Positions 11,234 through 22,110 of a stretch of DNA of 64,000 bases are shown here, piece by piece. Position numbers and translations under genes: made by a program. Positions within the stretch are counted from its first letter, which is position 1. Each line of letters begins with the position of its first letter. The notes under the pieces are model-generated. The model searched no databases. It saw only the letters and a list, made by a program, of their open reading frames with translations, and had not been told where the DNA came from. The DNA comes from Desmodus rotundus (taxonomy: Eukaryota; Chordata; Mammalia; Chiroptera; Phyllostomidae), in contig NC_071387.1 of NCBI RefSeq assembly GCF_022682495.2, positions 193,356,143-193,420,142 on the forward strand. Reading direction: 5' to 3'.

Positions 11234-11904
11234 AGGTATGTCCAGAAAAAGTCCATCCATTGTTAATATAATGAGAATTGTTTGCACAGTATTGATGTAA
11301 CTTGGAAGCCAAGGAGAGTGGACTGGGATGTGTGAACAATGACGAATTCACTGTACTAGCTAATGGGGGTGGTAGATGCTGCTGAGTGAGCATGTGTACT
11401 GTGTGGCCGTGGCAATCAAAATGACTGAACGAGTAGAGCAACAAATCTGCATCAAATCTTGCATTAAGCCTGAACATTCCTCCATGGAAACTATTCAGGC
11501 ATCAGAAGGCCAGAGCTATGGGAAATGGGTGATTGGCAGCTTCATCATGACAACGCTCCCATTTATGCATTATGTCTCCTGCAGAGGTTTTTGGCAAAAC
11601 ATCAAGTCACTCAGGTGACGCAGTTGCCTACAGCCCAGATTTGGCACCCTGCAACTTCTGGCTTTTCTTAAAACTAAAATTGCCTTTGAAGGGGAGGAGA
11701 CTTTGGATTGTCAGTGAGGTTCAGGAAAATACGACGCAGCAGCTGATGGTGATTGGGAGAACTGTGGAGGTCCCAAGGTGCCCGCTATGAAAGGGACTGG
11801 GGTATCATTACCTTGTGTACAATGTTGGTTGTATAAAGTATGTTCTTCAAAAACTGTCTCCCTTTTTCATTCTGTGGCTGGATACTTTTTGGACAGACGG
11901 CTCA
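11234..11904 (+). mobile_element. Mariner deletion derivative, copy 1
   Basis: Terminal sequence 'ggtatgtccagaaaaagtcc' on the left matches the inverted right end 'ctttttggacagac'. Inside are only the start and the C-terminal third of a mariner transposase, joined by an internal deletion. The length of about 670 bp is roughly half of a full mariner. The same structure and deletion junction recur at 33.9 kb and 62.4 kb on the other strand. It could only have moved using transposase supplied in trans. Confidence 0.85.
11421..11790 (+). pseudogene. Internally deleted mariner transposase relic
   Basis: The N-terminal start MTERVEQQICIKS begins at ATG 11421 and soon runs into a deletion junction around 11510-11535. 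That is followed by the catalytic-core motif HDNAP (first motif Asp codon at 11549), then FLAKHQVTQ, then YSPDLAPCNF. From the HDN Asp codon to the SPD Asp codon is 89 nt, so one base is missing and the two halves are in different frames. The residue at the third catalytic position of the mariner DD34D triad is Asn (codon at 11653), not Asp. The deletion, frameshift and catalytic substitution make this copy inactive. Confidence 0.8.
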
Positions 11905-11938
11905 TGTATATGTATATATATAACATACATTATACATA

Positions 11939-12148
11939 CAGGGTCCTGCAGAAGTAAGGCCTGCTGGAGTGTGGTTGGTAGGGTAATGACATGGATATAA
12001 TAATTTATAGTTTTAATTTGAACATTTCACTTAAAATGTCACGTGGTGTGTTTGAGTGTGATATTGTTATGTTACTGAATTACATGCTTATGATTTTGTA
12101 CTAAAAGATTTTATAATAAATAAGGGGGGTTATTTTTGCTGGACCCTG
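11939..12148. mobile_element. 210-bp MITE with TA target duplication
   Basis: The left end TA|cagggtcctgcagaagta (11937-11956) and right end ttttgctggaccctg|TA (12134-12150) are imperfect inverted repeats (CAGGGTCCNGCARAARTA). TA dinucleotides flank both ends. There is no coding capacity. This is a Tc1/mariner-type non-autonomous element inserted in an AT-dinucleotide-rich region. Confidence 0.75.
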
Positions 12149-12249
12149 TATGTTACTAAATATGTGTGTGTGTTTGCATGTATAATATGACATTATAATA
12201 TATTTATATAATGTAATTATATATGATGTAATGTATATCATACATATAT

Positions 12250-13010
12250 AGTATTAACACTTTGACAATATTAAGTCATCCAATTCAAACACACAGATAA
12301 TTTATATCTTCTTTAATTTCTTTATTCATGTTTTGTTTTAGTGTACAGTCTTTTACTTCCTTGGTTAAGTTTATTTCTAAAGATTTTATTTTATTTTTGA
12401 TACTATTATAACTGTGGTTATTTTCTTAATTTCTTTTAAGATAGTCTTTTAACTGTATAGAAATGTAACTGATTTTACCGTTGTTGATTTTATGTTCTGC
12501 AACTTCATTAAATTATCTTATTAGTTCTCACAGTTCTTTTTTTTGTAGAGTTTTCTGAGCTTGATATATATAAGCTCATGTCATCTGTGAACACAGATAA
12601 TTTTACTTCTTACTTTCTGATTTGAATGTCTTTGATTTCTTTTCTTTGTCTAATTGCTCTGGCTAGGTTTTCTAGCACTATATTGAATAGAAGTGGTGAG
12701 AATGCTCATCTTTGCCTTGTCCATAATCTTAGAAGACACATTTTTAGTTTTTCACTAGTGAATATGATATCAGCTGTGTGCTTTTCATATCTGGTCTTTA
12801 TTATATTGAGTTTAATTTATTCTATACCTAGCACATTTTAATCATGGAGCATTTTTATTACTAAATAGTGTCATCAAGTGCATCTATTGAGATGACCATG
12901 TAGGTTTTATTCTCTATTCTCTTAATGTAGTATATCACATTACTGATTTCATGTGCTGAACCATTCTTGTATCTCAGTGATAAATTTCACTTGGTCATGA
13001 TTTATATCCC
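12250..13010 (-). repeat. Old L1 ORF2 segment, antisense (part 2)
   Basis: Reverse-complement L1 ORF2 text resumes: 'tgacaatattaagtcatcca' near 12262, 'gttaagtttatttctaaaga' near 12364, 'gctctggctaggttttctag' near 12656 and 'gccttgtccataatcttaga' near 12714. It continues the copy broken at 10412. Numerous stops and indels mark it as old. A 71-codon plus-strand frame here is a shadow. Confidence 0.85.
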
Positions 13011-13430
13011 TCTCCTAAAACCACATGTAACATGCCTATTCAGAGTAACCTCCCTTTCGATGCATGTATAACATCACTGAAATACATTTATCTTTTATAT
13101 ATAAAGTAACCTAACCATACACATGATTTCATCATATTTACTGGTTTAATCCTTACTCAAGGTGGGAAAATTACAGAGCATGTGCACAATCTCAGATTTC
13201 TGCCTACCACACTCAGATACAACATATTTTTGGTAAAAAATATATATATAAGAATTTGTTAAATCAATTTCACTTCATTTATTTTGCCAAGGTATTTGAC
13301 AACATAAAATTTTCTGAGGATCCAGATTGTTATTTTTCATAGTAAATTATAGCACCTAGATTCCCAATAGCGATGGAAGATGTGTGTTATCTTTACAATC
13401 TAAACTTTTGTTTCTAATCACATTAAATTA
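13011..13430. other. Unassigned A+T-rich sequence
   Basis: Nothing recognisable apart from a short TA run near 13239. Confidence 0.35.
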
Positions 13431-13433
13431 TGG

Positions 13434-13585
13434 GTTCATTCATATGTGCAGTGTCTAAAACAATAACCATTAGCCACATGTGACATTTTAACTTTAAATA
13501 AATTAAAATTAAGTAATATAAAAATCAGTTTCTTAGTTGTATTAGGCACATTTTTATTTACTTAATCGGCATATATGGCAACCAA
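13434..13585 (+). repeat. Ancient hAT-like MER fragment
   Basis: 'aataaccattagccacatgt' followed by 'actttaaataaattaaaatt' and 'cagtttcttagttgtattag' resembles an old mammalian DNA-transposon repeat with the 'gtagccactagccacatgtg' signature. Another piece of the same kind lies near 58.4 kb. An L1 tail was later inserted at its right edge. Subfamily name uncertain. Confidence 0.5.
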
Positions 13586-13589
13586 CCAT

Positions 13590-13904
13590 TGCATAAGTGA
13601 AATAAGCCAGACAGTGAAAGACAAATACCATATGATCTCACCTATAAGTAGAATCTAATCAACAAAACAAATAAATGAACAAAATAGAACCTGAGACTTG
13701 GAAATAAAGAACATACTGACAGTGACCAGAGGAGAGAAGGGAGGGGGATAACCTTAGAGAGTAGGGGAAGGGGCAAGAAAAGGAGCAGGAATAGAAGACT
13801 CAGGGGCACGGGGAAGGGCGGTATTGACTGTGGGAGTCAGAGGGGACAGGGTAGGGGTGAGCAATGGGGAAAAAGGTGGGACAACTATAACTGAACAATG
13901 AAAC
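13590..13904 (+). repeat. 5'-truncated L1 3' end, sense
   Basis: 'agtgaaataagccagacagt' and 'accatatgatctcacctata' are the end of ORF2. A G-rich 3' UTR follows (13735-13890), then the conserved end 'gggacaactataactgaaca'. The usual poly(A) is replaced by a long (CTA)n tract. Confidence 0.85.
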
Positions 13905-13913
13905 TACTACTAT

Positions 13914-13964
<51 letters not shown>
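13903..13964. repeat. (ACT)n microsatellite at an L1 3' terminus
   Basis: About 20 ACT/CTA units, with one ATT interruption near 13912, directly after the L1 3' end. Likely grew from a tail or target slip during or after L1 insertion. Confidence 0.95.
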
Positions 13965-14146
13965 AATACTAATAGATTAGTTCCTGGGGAAGGCCTTCTC
14001 ATATATGACACAAAATTGAGATACCACTAAAGAGTTAATATATATAATTCTTATATTAATGTTTTTCTTGGAAAAATATCTGATAAGATTGAAAAACAAT
14101 TCTTTACTAAACATTATACAGATTAACTACATTGCAGTAACTAAAC

Positions 14147-14580
14147 TCAGCACGTACAATGCTCTTCATTTTTGTTTCCCTCAACAACAAAAACTTCCCT
14201 GAACACAAGTGCTTCTGTTGGAGCTGCAAGACCCCGCTCCACAGGCCAAGGCAGGGGGAAGGAGTCTTGCCAACCATTGCACTGGGTGACGGGCAGATGG
14301 ACTTCTGAAACTCTTGTGAACTTACTCTGATCCCTCTGGGCGGTGGTCTGGGAGCGCCTGCAGAACACTGGCCAGGGTAATCACCTGCAAATGAGAGAGC
14401 CTATTTGGAACTCGAAGTTTCCAGAGGAGAATTTCCAGCACTCCACTGAAAGGAAAAAATGCCAAACAAGAAAAATTAGTTTGGACCCATTGAAGTGGGT
14501 AAGAGGAACACCTTGACTTTATTGGCATCATCCCTCCCCCAAGGTGGCACAGCTTAGGGTTGTTTCTTTCTTCTTCTAGA
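14147..14580 (+). other. GC-richer patch, possibly old L1 5' UTR
   Basis: A clear rise in G+C over its surroundings. The phrases 'aacactggccagggtaatca', 'gagagagcctatttggaact' and 'gccaaacaagaaaaattagt' remind me of old L1 5' untranslated regions, but I could not align it confidently. Two overlapping minus-strand frames of about 70 codons show no domain. Confidence 0.3.
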
Positions 14581-16365
14581 CATAAGAAATGTCCAGACCT
14601 GTAAGAATGTGTAAGTGTATTTGAACCAAACTGATGACAGTTGGCTGAGAAGTAAAATCTTAACTGATTGAGAAAGTGCTCCTAAGAATGGCAGTTTATA
14701 AGTCCCACTATGCAAGCCTCCCCTGAGCTTGTCATGTTTAGTATGTGGCCTCTTTTTTCATCTGCACTAAGGCTACACAGTAGGATCTTGCCATTTGCCA
14801 TTTAAGCACTACCCATTTAGAACTCTCAGTGATATGGGAGTCCACCTTCATCTATCTTGATTTAAGTAAGCTTAGACCAACCCAAATTCTTCCTTTCAGC
14901 TTTGAGTGGGGTAAACAGGGTAGAAAAACTATCAAATAGCATGCAAAATGATAGGATCCCACAAAGCTCTACATATTATCTTTAATTCCACTTCCCCCAG
15001 TATTCTGTTTTACTACTCTTTGTAGATAACTCAAAACCACCCCATTAGATATAAAGTTCTTTATTTTTATGACTTCCCTTTGACTTTCAGTAATAAACTT
15101 GTTTTGTAGAAAAATGTAAAAATACCAGGTGTAAATTTTATTAATATATTGCAATAACAATTACAAATTACCTACACTTTTTTCTTTCCTCTTAGGGTGG
15201 AGCAGTTGTCTCCAACTTTATGGCTAAATTCTTCAACTATACAATAGGTTTGCATTCATCTTTTTATATATTATATAAATTATGTAGAAAGGTATATATT
15301 CCATTATATTCAAATTCAGTTCCCCCATCTTCCAATGAATATTTAAACCTCTTAAATCTCTTCCACTACAAAAACACAGTAATAAAATTATATTGACCAC
15401 ACATCTTTCAATTTACCTGGAGTTTCAAGATTCTTACAAAAATTATAAATTCCTCACTATTCTATGATGTACTAGTGAAGATTTAGCAACTGATTCTTCG
15501 AGTGTAGTTCCAATGAGAGTGCCACTTGCTTTTATGTTAATGAGTAAAAACAAAAGTGAAATAACACAGATGTATGTTGGAAATTCCCTCATTTGTCAAT
15601 GATGCAAAGGACTACTTTGTTGAATCAGAATAGTGTTAGAATACTGGAATGCTATTTTCTCAATTTTTCTTGTTGTTTATGATGTATCAGCTCAGACAAC
15701 ATGATTTACAACTAATGTATATTATCAACAATTTCCCATCATACTTTTTAGTCAAGAGGTTTAGTAAACAATATTTAAATACTGCAAGTACTCTTTACTG
15801 ATTTATATGGAGTAAATATGCCTAACATGGCCAGTTTCAAGTTACTATTATGATGTCATTGAGTGAAAAATTGGAAAGAGGTGTTCGATAGCACATCAGT
15901 AGCATTATATACTATTTCTACCACATAAATCCAAAGAGGAAATAACCCAAGAGCATAGATAGTAGGAAAATTTAATAAAACAATTAGAAACCATGGGGTT
16001 TGTATATTTATTTTAATATATTTTATGGTCAAGTTTATATGATTTAATTGTTAATAATAAGCGTGTTTAGTAATTAAGTGTCAAAATGTCACACTTGGCT
16101 CTTAGAACTGGTAACAATTTTCTCCCACCTGCTATTGTGAAGATCCCAGAAGTTCTTCAAACTGCATTCCTCCAACATTCCTTTCAGGGGGCTGACCTAA
16201 ATGATAAAATGCTTTCCCACATCAGTTCTGAATAAATCAAGAAATGACAAATATATTTATGAGCACAAAGGTTAACCTTTTTAATGATAATAACTATATT
16301 AGAGAATATGGCTTTAGGTCTAATAGTTAACACTAAGCACTAGAATTAAGCAGACTTACCCATGG
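14581..16365. other. Unassigned A+T-rich sequence
   Basis: No coding or repeat signature recognised. Confidence 0.35.
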
Positions 16366-16790
16366 ATATAGGCTGAAATTTCCCCCAGAAAGATGAGGTC
16401 CTCACCTGCAGTAGTAGGAAATATGACCTTATATGGGCATAAGGTCTTTGCAGATGATAAAGTTAATTAAAATGATGACATTGGATTGGACTTTGATCCA
16501 ATATGACTGATGTCCTTATAAAAGAGAAAATTTGGACACAGCGATAGACGTGTACAGAGGAAGACTTTATGAAGACATAGGGAGAGCACCATCTACAAGC
16601 CAAGGAATGTCTGAGACCACCAGAAGCTAGGAAAAAGGCATGGAGCAAATTCTGTCTCACAGCTCTCAGAAGGAACCAGCTCAGCTTACATCTTGATTTC
16701 AACTTCTAGCCTCCAGGATTAGGAGACAATAAATTTCTGGGGCCACCCAGTTTGTGGTGCTTAGTTGCAGCAGTCCCAAGAAACTAATGC
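16366..16790 (+). repeat. MaLR-like LTR, sense
   Basis: Colinear landmarks are 'gaaatatgaccttatatggg', 'aaggtctttgcagatgataa', 'gatgtccttataaaagagaa', 'gaagacatagggagagcacc', 'tctagcctccaggattagga' and 'gacaataaatttctggggcc' with AATAAA near 16729. It ends 'cagtcccaagaaactaatgc'. Solo LTR, same broad group as the one at 3.6 kb. Confidence 0.8.
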
Positions 16791-17399
16791 ACCCTTCCAG
16801 TTACTGTATTATTTGATAGGGGCAAGACTCCCTCTGGAAGTGGAGAGGGCATACAAAAAAAATCACTTGAAAGCCATACATAAATAGAATTGTTCTCAAG
16901 ATGGAGAAGGGCATAGCCAAGCTAGGCATGTTCAATTATCCATTTGAAATGTGATAATCAAAGAAGTCCCTGCAAACCCTCAAGCCAAAGTGAAAAATTC
17001 GGTGAAAGAAACACAAGAAACACGCTTAGGAAACATAAATTAGGAGATCTGCTTTAACACCTAAAATCCAGGAGAAATACTCTTGCTAAGTTCAAAAATT
17101 CTGGTAGACACATATAGGCCCAGCATTACCTGTCTGCAGCTTTGATCACTTTAAAAGATTCCATCTCATAATTTACTTCCAGCCATTTTATAGAAGCGTT
17201 GTTCTGATCCCTTACTCCCCTTTCACTTAGTCTCCTGAAAAGACAACTCTCTTCAGCTACCCTGTCATCTAAGATGCTCACTTCATTTATATATCACCAG
17301 TATGCTCTGTGCATGATCTCATTTGTTCTCTTAGGCTAAGTTAGCAGAGATAATTCTCACATTTATTTCTGAGGTGCAGAAGGTTATAATGAGCTCATA
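16791..17399. other. Unassigned sequence
   Basis: No recognised feature. Confidence 0.35.
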
Positions 17400-18130
17400 A
17401 CCAACTTTGCTGCTGAAATTTGATCTTTCTGTTGTCAGTAGAAATCAGGCTCCTCAACAGGATTGAAATGAAAACATTGCAGGGACCCATGCATGGGAGA
17501 CTGGGGCATAGCAAAATTGTGTTTTCGTGTGGTAGCCTGCCCCTGTGTCCTCTCTGCCCTGCCTCTTTCTGTCTTGCCATGGAAAAAGCCCAACCATGTC
17601 TACAGCAAGGCCAAAACAAAAGTCAGTGTCTAGCGTTTCTGCTTCATCTTAAAGCTTAGTCTATTGGAGCCCATACCATCTGCTGTGGGCCCAGCTTAGC
17701 TGCTAGACTCTCATGGCTGTGTGGTCCCAGGTGAGAGAGCATGTGAACAAATGAGGCAATTGTTTTACTAGGTAGGAGAGAGAGAGAACACTTCTTTGTT
17801 TCCCTAGGATTATATTAACTTGGGTTTGGGATGAACCAGGTGCTTTATCAAAAGAACCAATGAATTTACCAAGGTTTTGCAGGCTTATTGATGAATCTAC
17901 CCCTAGTTAGACTGACAGGCCTGTATGGTCTAACACCTCCCCCTAAACTCCCCACAATCTGGCACTGGAGCAGGGAAGGGAGGTGTGTTAATCCCCTTGG
18001 TGGAGAACTGCTGTAATGCCCTGGAGTGTTAACCTGTAGGCTCCTGGTGAAACAAATTAGTTGATGCTCCCGAGTTTATTAAGGTCAATGTCAGATTCCC
18101 TTTGCTGCCCTTTCTTGTTAATACTTAGCT
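17400..18130. other. GC-richer unassigned block
   Basis: About 700 bp with visibly higher G+C than its flanks. Oppositely directed frames of 74 and 79 codons overlap near 17395-17659 without domains. Text such as 'gctgctagactctcatggct gtgtggtcc' has an LTR-like feel, but I cannot place it. It could be a diverged retroviral LTR or UTR, or a unique element. Confidence 0.25.
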
Positions 18131-18894
18131 AACTGTCTATGGCAACACTTCCTCCTTATACCTACAGCAAATACCTCAAACTCCATATTTTTAAGAATGG
18201 ATTATCATATTACTCCATAATATATATATATTTTTTTCTGTGTTTTCTAACTCATTTTAGGGCACAATCATCAATACACTGAGTACCAAAATCTGGGAGC
18301 CATTCTTTTTCTCCTGTACCTACCTTGGCTATCAAGTCATAAATTGCCAATAGACCTTGATAACTTCGCAAACAGACTCCTCATTGATTCTTATACTACA
18401 TCCCTTCATTCAAATTTCTGTGGTGAAAGATAGAATCTTCATGAAATAAAAACTTTATTATGCCACTCCCTTCATTATTAATGGCTCCTAATGGACCTCC
18501 AAGAGAATATGTATAACAGGTAAATATAAATAAATATTTATATGTATTTCATATCAATACATATGTAATTATATTTATGGGAATATAAATAAAATAAAAA
18601 TAAAAATATATGTATATATTTGTGTTTGAATTTACTATAATGTATCTTTCTTGAGGGCTTATAGACAGGCTATACTCTGCTCTAAAACTTCCTCCTATAA
18701 TTTCCTTTTTTTTCATATTCTCTCTTTTATCAAGAAGTAGCAGTTGGAACCAGAATAAGCAACCCAGAGAAGCTTTGTATTCGGACATTCCCACATAAGT
18801 CATGAAAATGATGGGGTAAGTTACCACATCAGATGCTAATCACCCTCAACATTAAGACTGAGATCAAACTTTATACCTTTAACAACTCCATCAG
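18131..18894. other. A+T-rich unassigned sequence
   Basis: It contains TA-rich runs near 18220 and 18525-18620 but no named repeat. The 92-codon minus frame at 18549-18827 is low-complexity Y/I/F from A+T-rich DNA. Confidence 0.35.
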
Positions 18895-19255
18895 CACTTT
18901 TCCCAACTTTATTGAGATGTGATAGACATATACATTTACATATTACTGTGTGATTACCATGTTAGTGTCACTACCACTTCCATCTTGTCACATGACTACC
19001 ATTCATTTATGTGGAGAGAACCTTTAGGAACTACTCTCTTAGCAATTCTAAAGCATATAATGCGGTATTGTTATCTAGAATCACGATGAGTGCAACAGAT
19101 CCTCAGAATCTACATCTTCTAACTGCAAGTTGGTACTTTGACAGATGTCTCCTCATTTCCCCCACTCCCTAGCCCCTGCTAACTACCATGATGCTCTTTG
19201 TTTCTATGAGTTTGGGTGTTTTAGATTCCACATACAAGTAAGATTATACAATTTT
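18895..19255 (-). repeat. Old L1M 3' UTR, antisense
   Basis: The plus strand reads 'ccaactttattgagatgtga', then 'actactctcttagcaattct', 'actaccatgatgctctttgt' and 'tagattccacatacaagtaa'. That is the order of a reverse-complemented L1M 3' end. 5' truncated and diverged. Confidence 0.75.
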
Positions 19256-21045
19256 TATCTTTGTGTCTGCCCTGTTCACCCCATTGAAAGCTGAAGAGAA
19301 GTTGGAAGGTACAGTTGAGCTAAGGTTTAGTTTTTTAATCAAGATAGATGCAAGAACACACATATCATTGGCAGCATTAAGGAGGCTGTGCTTAAAGAAG
19401 ATTCTACTGTCTAGCCTGAGGAGTAAATAAATTGATGACAACAGAGAGCTAATGACTTGCAGAAAGGTGAGGGTCCAGTCACTGAGCACAGAAGAAGGCC
19501 AAAGGGTATTTCCTGGGGAAATGACATAGTTAATAAAAATAAAGTATTGTCATAATTATATTCTTGGGGTTACCTATTTTGTAATCTTCGTATCTTGGTT
19601 CTTTCTTTTAATTTCCCTGGCATTTCTCACATTCTGTCTGAGCTAAAGAATAAGAGCATCATAAATTACTCTCAGTATTGGCAAAAGTAAAATTAAATCA
19701 CCAGAATTGTATTTCAGTTGAAAGCACAATGCTATTACAAGGCTCACAATATCTTTGAATACTTTCCTCCTGTTAAGCTTAATTATCTGTGAGATAAGGA
19801 AGTGGTAAAATAACTTTCTTCTAGCTATTGGAGTTTGGAGTAATCATTTACTGAAAATTTCACTTTGGAATGAGAACATTGACTCTGTACATTGATGTTG
19901 TGTCTATTTTCTGTTTTACTTTTCCAAGGAAATGTTCAAGTTTTAAACGTTTTTCTTTTTCTGTGTCAGATATTTCATAAACTGCCAATGACTATAAAAA
20001 GATGAAGTTAATCAGATGATAAATACATTCACTTATGTGTTGTATTCTAATATATTTATACTTGGATTATAATTCAGTATTCAAAGCAATGTCTACAAAA
20101 ATGCAAATATTGTACCCACACAACATCTAATTGTCATGTTTAAAATAAACAGTAAAAACTTCAAGATATGCAGCATATACATATGATGTTTAATATCTGT
20201 TAGACATCTGTTTCAGAGAACACATATACAGCATTTTATAAAACAATCGAGAGTTCATATAATCCAGAAGGTGGTGCTGTTTACATTTCTACTGCAAGTT
20301 GGTACTGCACAGAAACAATTTATTTCCAATTCATCCTTTGATGGGTTGTAAATTATTGAGCATACCTTTGCAATAAGAACAGTTAATGTAGCTTTGCTCT
20401 TGAGGATTTCACATTTACAAATAATTTGCATAACATTTCCACACAAGCTATTAGAAAATGTACTACTTCACAAGCAATCTCACATTAATGGAAGCCGATC
20501 AGTTGCGGCTATCCCAGTAATCTTCTGCCAGGAGAACACTCAAATGTGAAAATACATATTAGATAAAAGATGCATTTAATTTTCTGGTTACTTATATGGC
20601 TATTAAAATGCAACATGCAGACCATGAAAGTGGTGATGATCCTTATTTAATGGGATGTGAATTTATTCTTCCAAATAGTGAACAGTTTTATAGTAACTTT
20701 TTGTGATGTTAATTATGCACTATCTAGGCACAAAAGCTTTAGCCAATTAACATAGATAAATGAGATGCATGCTACTTATGAAATATTGGACCAACTCCAC
20801 TTCAACTGAGGTTTAGAAATAGAATATGCACACAACCTTATAATCGCTCATGGTACTTTGGCAAGGAGGTAGGAAGGTCCACCATGTGCATTTACCAAGA
20901 CTGTCACTTACAATGCTTTCAAGCCTCAAGAGCAAAGCTAATAATGGGAACTTAAACCTATTTTTTCCAATCCCTTTAGCAGCAAACTAATGTCAAAAGA
21001 CTAGGTGAAAGAGATTAAAAAATGCATTAGTGTTTCTAGAACAGA
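19256..21045. other. Unique sequence with a possible conserved non-coding element
   Basis: No repeats seen. The stretch 20200-20830 lacks visible repeats and contains ATTTGCAT-like octamer and multiple TAAT/ATTA motifs (for example near 20420 and 20745). This is a texture often seen in vertebrate gene-desert enhancers. It is an inference only, because conservation cannot be judged from one sequence. Confidence 0.25.
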
Positions 21046-21488
21046 CAGATTATTTTTTCTTTTTTTCTGTTTTACTGTTGTTCAATTACAGTTGTCCTCA
21101 TTTTCCCCCATTACTCTCCCCTGCCCTCCCCATACCCCTACTATATTCAATCCTCCCCTGCCCATTGTCCTTGTCCATGAGTCTTCTGTACTTGCTTCTT
21201 GACTTGACCCTTCTCCTTCTTTCCCCTGTTATCCCCCTCCCCTGCTGTGGTCACTGTCAGTTTGTTCTTTATTTCCATGTCTCTGGTTCTACTTTGCTTG
21301 CTTGTTTGTTTTGTTGATTTGGTTCCACTTATAGGTGAGATCATATGGTATTTCTCTTTCACTACCTGGCATAATGCTCTCTAGTTCCATCCATGCTGTC
21401 ACAATGGGTAGAAGTTCCTTCTTTCTTTCTGCTGCACAGTATTCCATTGTGTAAATGTACCACAGTTTTTTGATCCATTCATATAGAA
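21046..21488 (-). repeat. 5'-truncated L1 3' end, antisense
   Basis: Reverse-complement L1 tail. A T-rich poly(A) complement and 'ttcaattacagttgtcctca' mark the 3' terminus. A C-rich 3' UTR follows, then 'aggtgagatcatatggtatt', 'cataatgctctctagttcca' and 'acagtattccattgtgtaaa', which are the ORF2 end. Frames of 65-95 codons here are by-products of the pyrimidine-rich UTR. Confidence 0.88.
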
Positions 21489-21984
21489 TAAATGTTTTGA
21501 TCTAGAGGACTGAACTAGTAATATATTTTTGAGAGTGGGAAGTTTTCATGGTCTGAGTGAGATACACCTTTATCAATCATAGGACAATTTATAGATGATA
21601 TACAAAGTAGATAAAAAGAAGAATCAACATAGACACATTATTTTGTTGTTAGAAGCACCCACCAGATAATTTATCAGGGGTAAAAAAAGAACTGAAGTGG
21701 TAACAGTGGTTCTTTCTAGGGACAGGAAATTCAGGTTCAGAAATGTGGCAGAGAATGATTAAATACCTACATTCTCCCTTATTTGCTACTCTTGATTTGA
21801 AAAAATACATTACTATACTCCATTTATAAAAGGTGAAAGGTGTGCCTGGGAACCACCACAGTAGACTTCTTTAAAGATTGGTCAGAAGAATATCCTTATC
21901 ATACTCATTAGGAGTGTATTTTTCTTTTTCGTTTTTTTCTCTTTTTTTTGTACCTATTGTTGTGTTATTTTTAAATGAGCTTCC

Positions 21985-22110
21985 CCAGGCTTCCCCCTCC
22001 AACATCTGCTGAATCAGACTCTTAGGACTGGGTTTTAGGAGTCCAGATCTTAGACAAGCTTCTCAAGTAACTTTGATGCATAGCAAGATTTGCAGACACG
22101 TGTAAAGCCT
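21985..22110 (-). repeat. MER5/MER20-like hAT-Charlie fragment
   Basis: 'acatctgctgaatcagactc' followed by 'aagcttctcaagtaactttg atgcatagcaagattt' corresponds to the interior of the small non-autonomous hAT-Charlie elements of mammals. Ends are lost. Confidence 0.55.

Noticed and set aside
10932..11477. 181-codon minus-strand open frame
   Set aside because: It crosses a SINE end, a MITE, a (CA)n tract (giving a Cys-Val run) and the antisense of a mariner, so it is a chance chimera of repeats.
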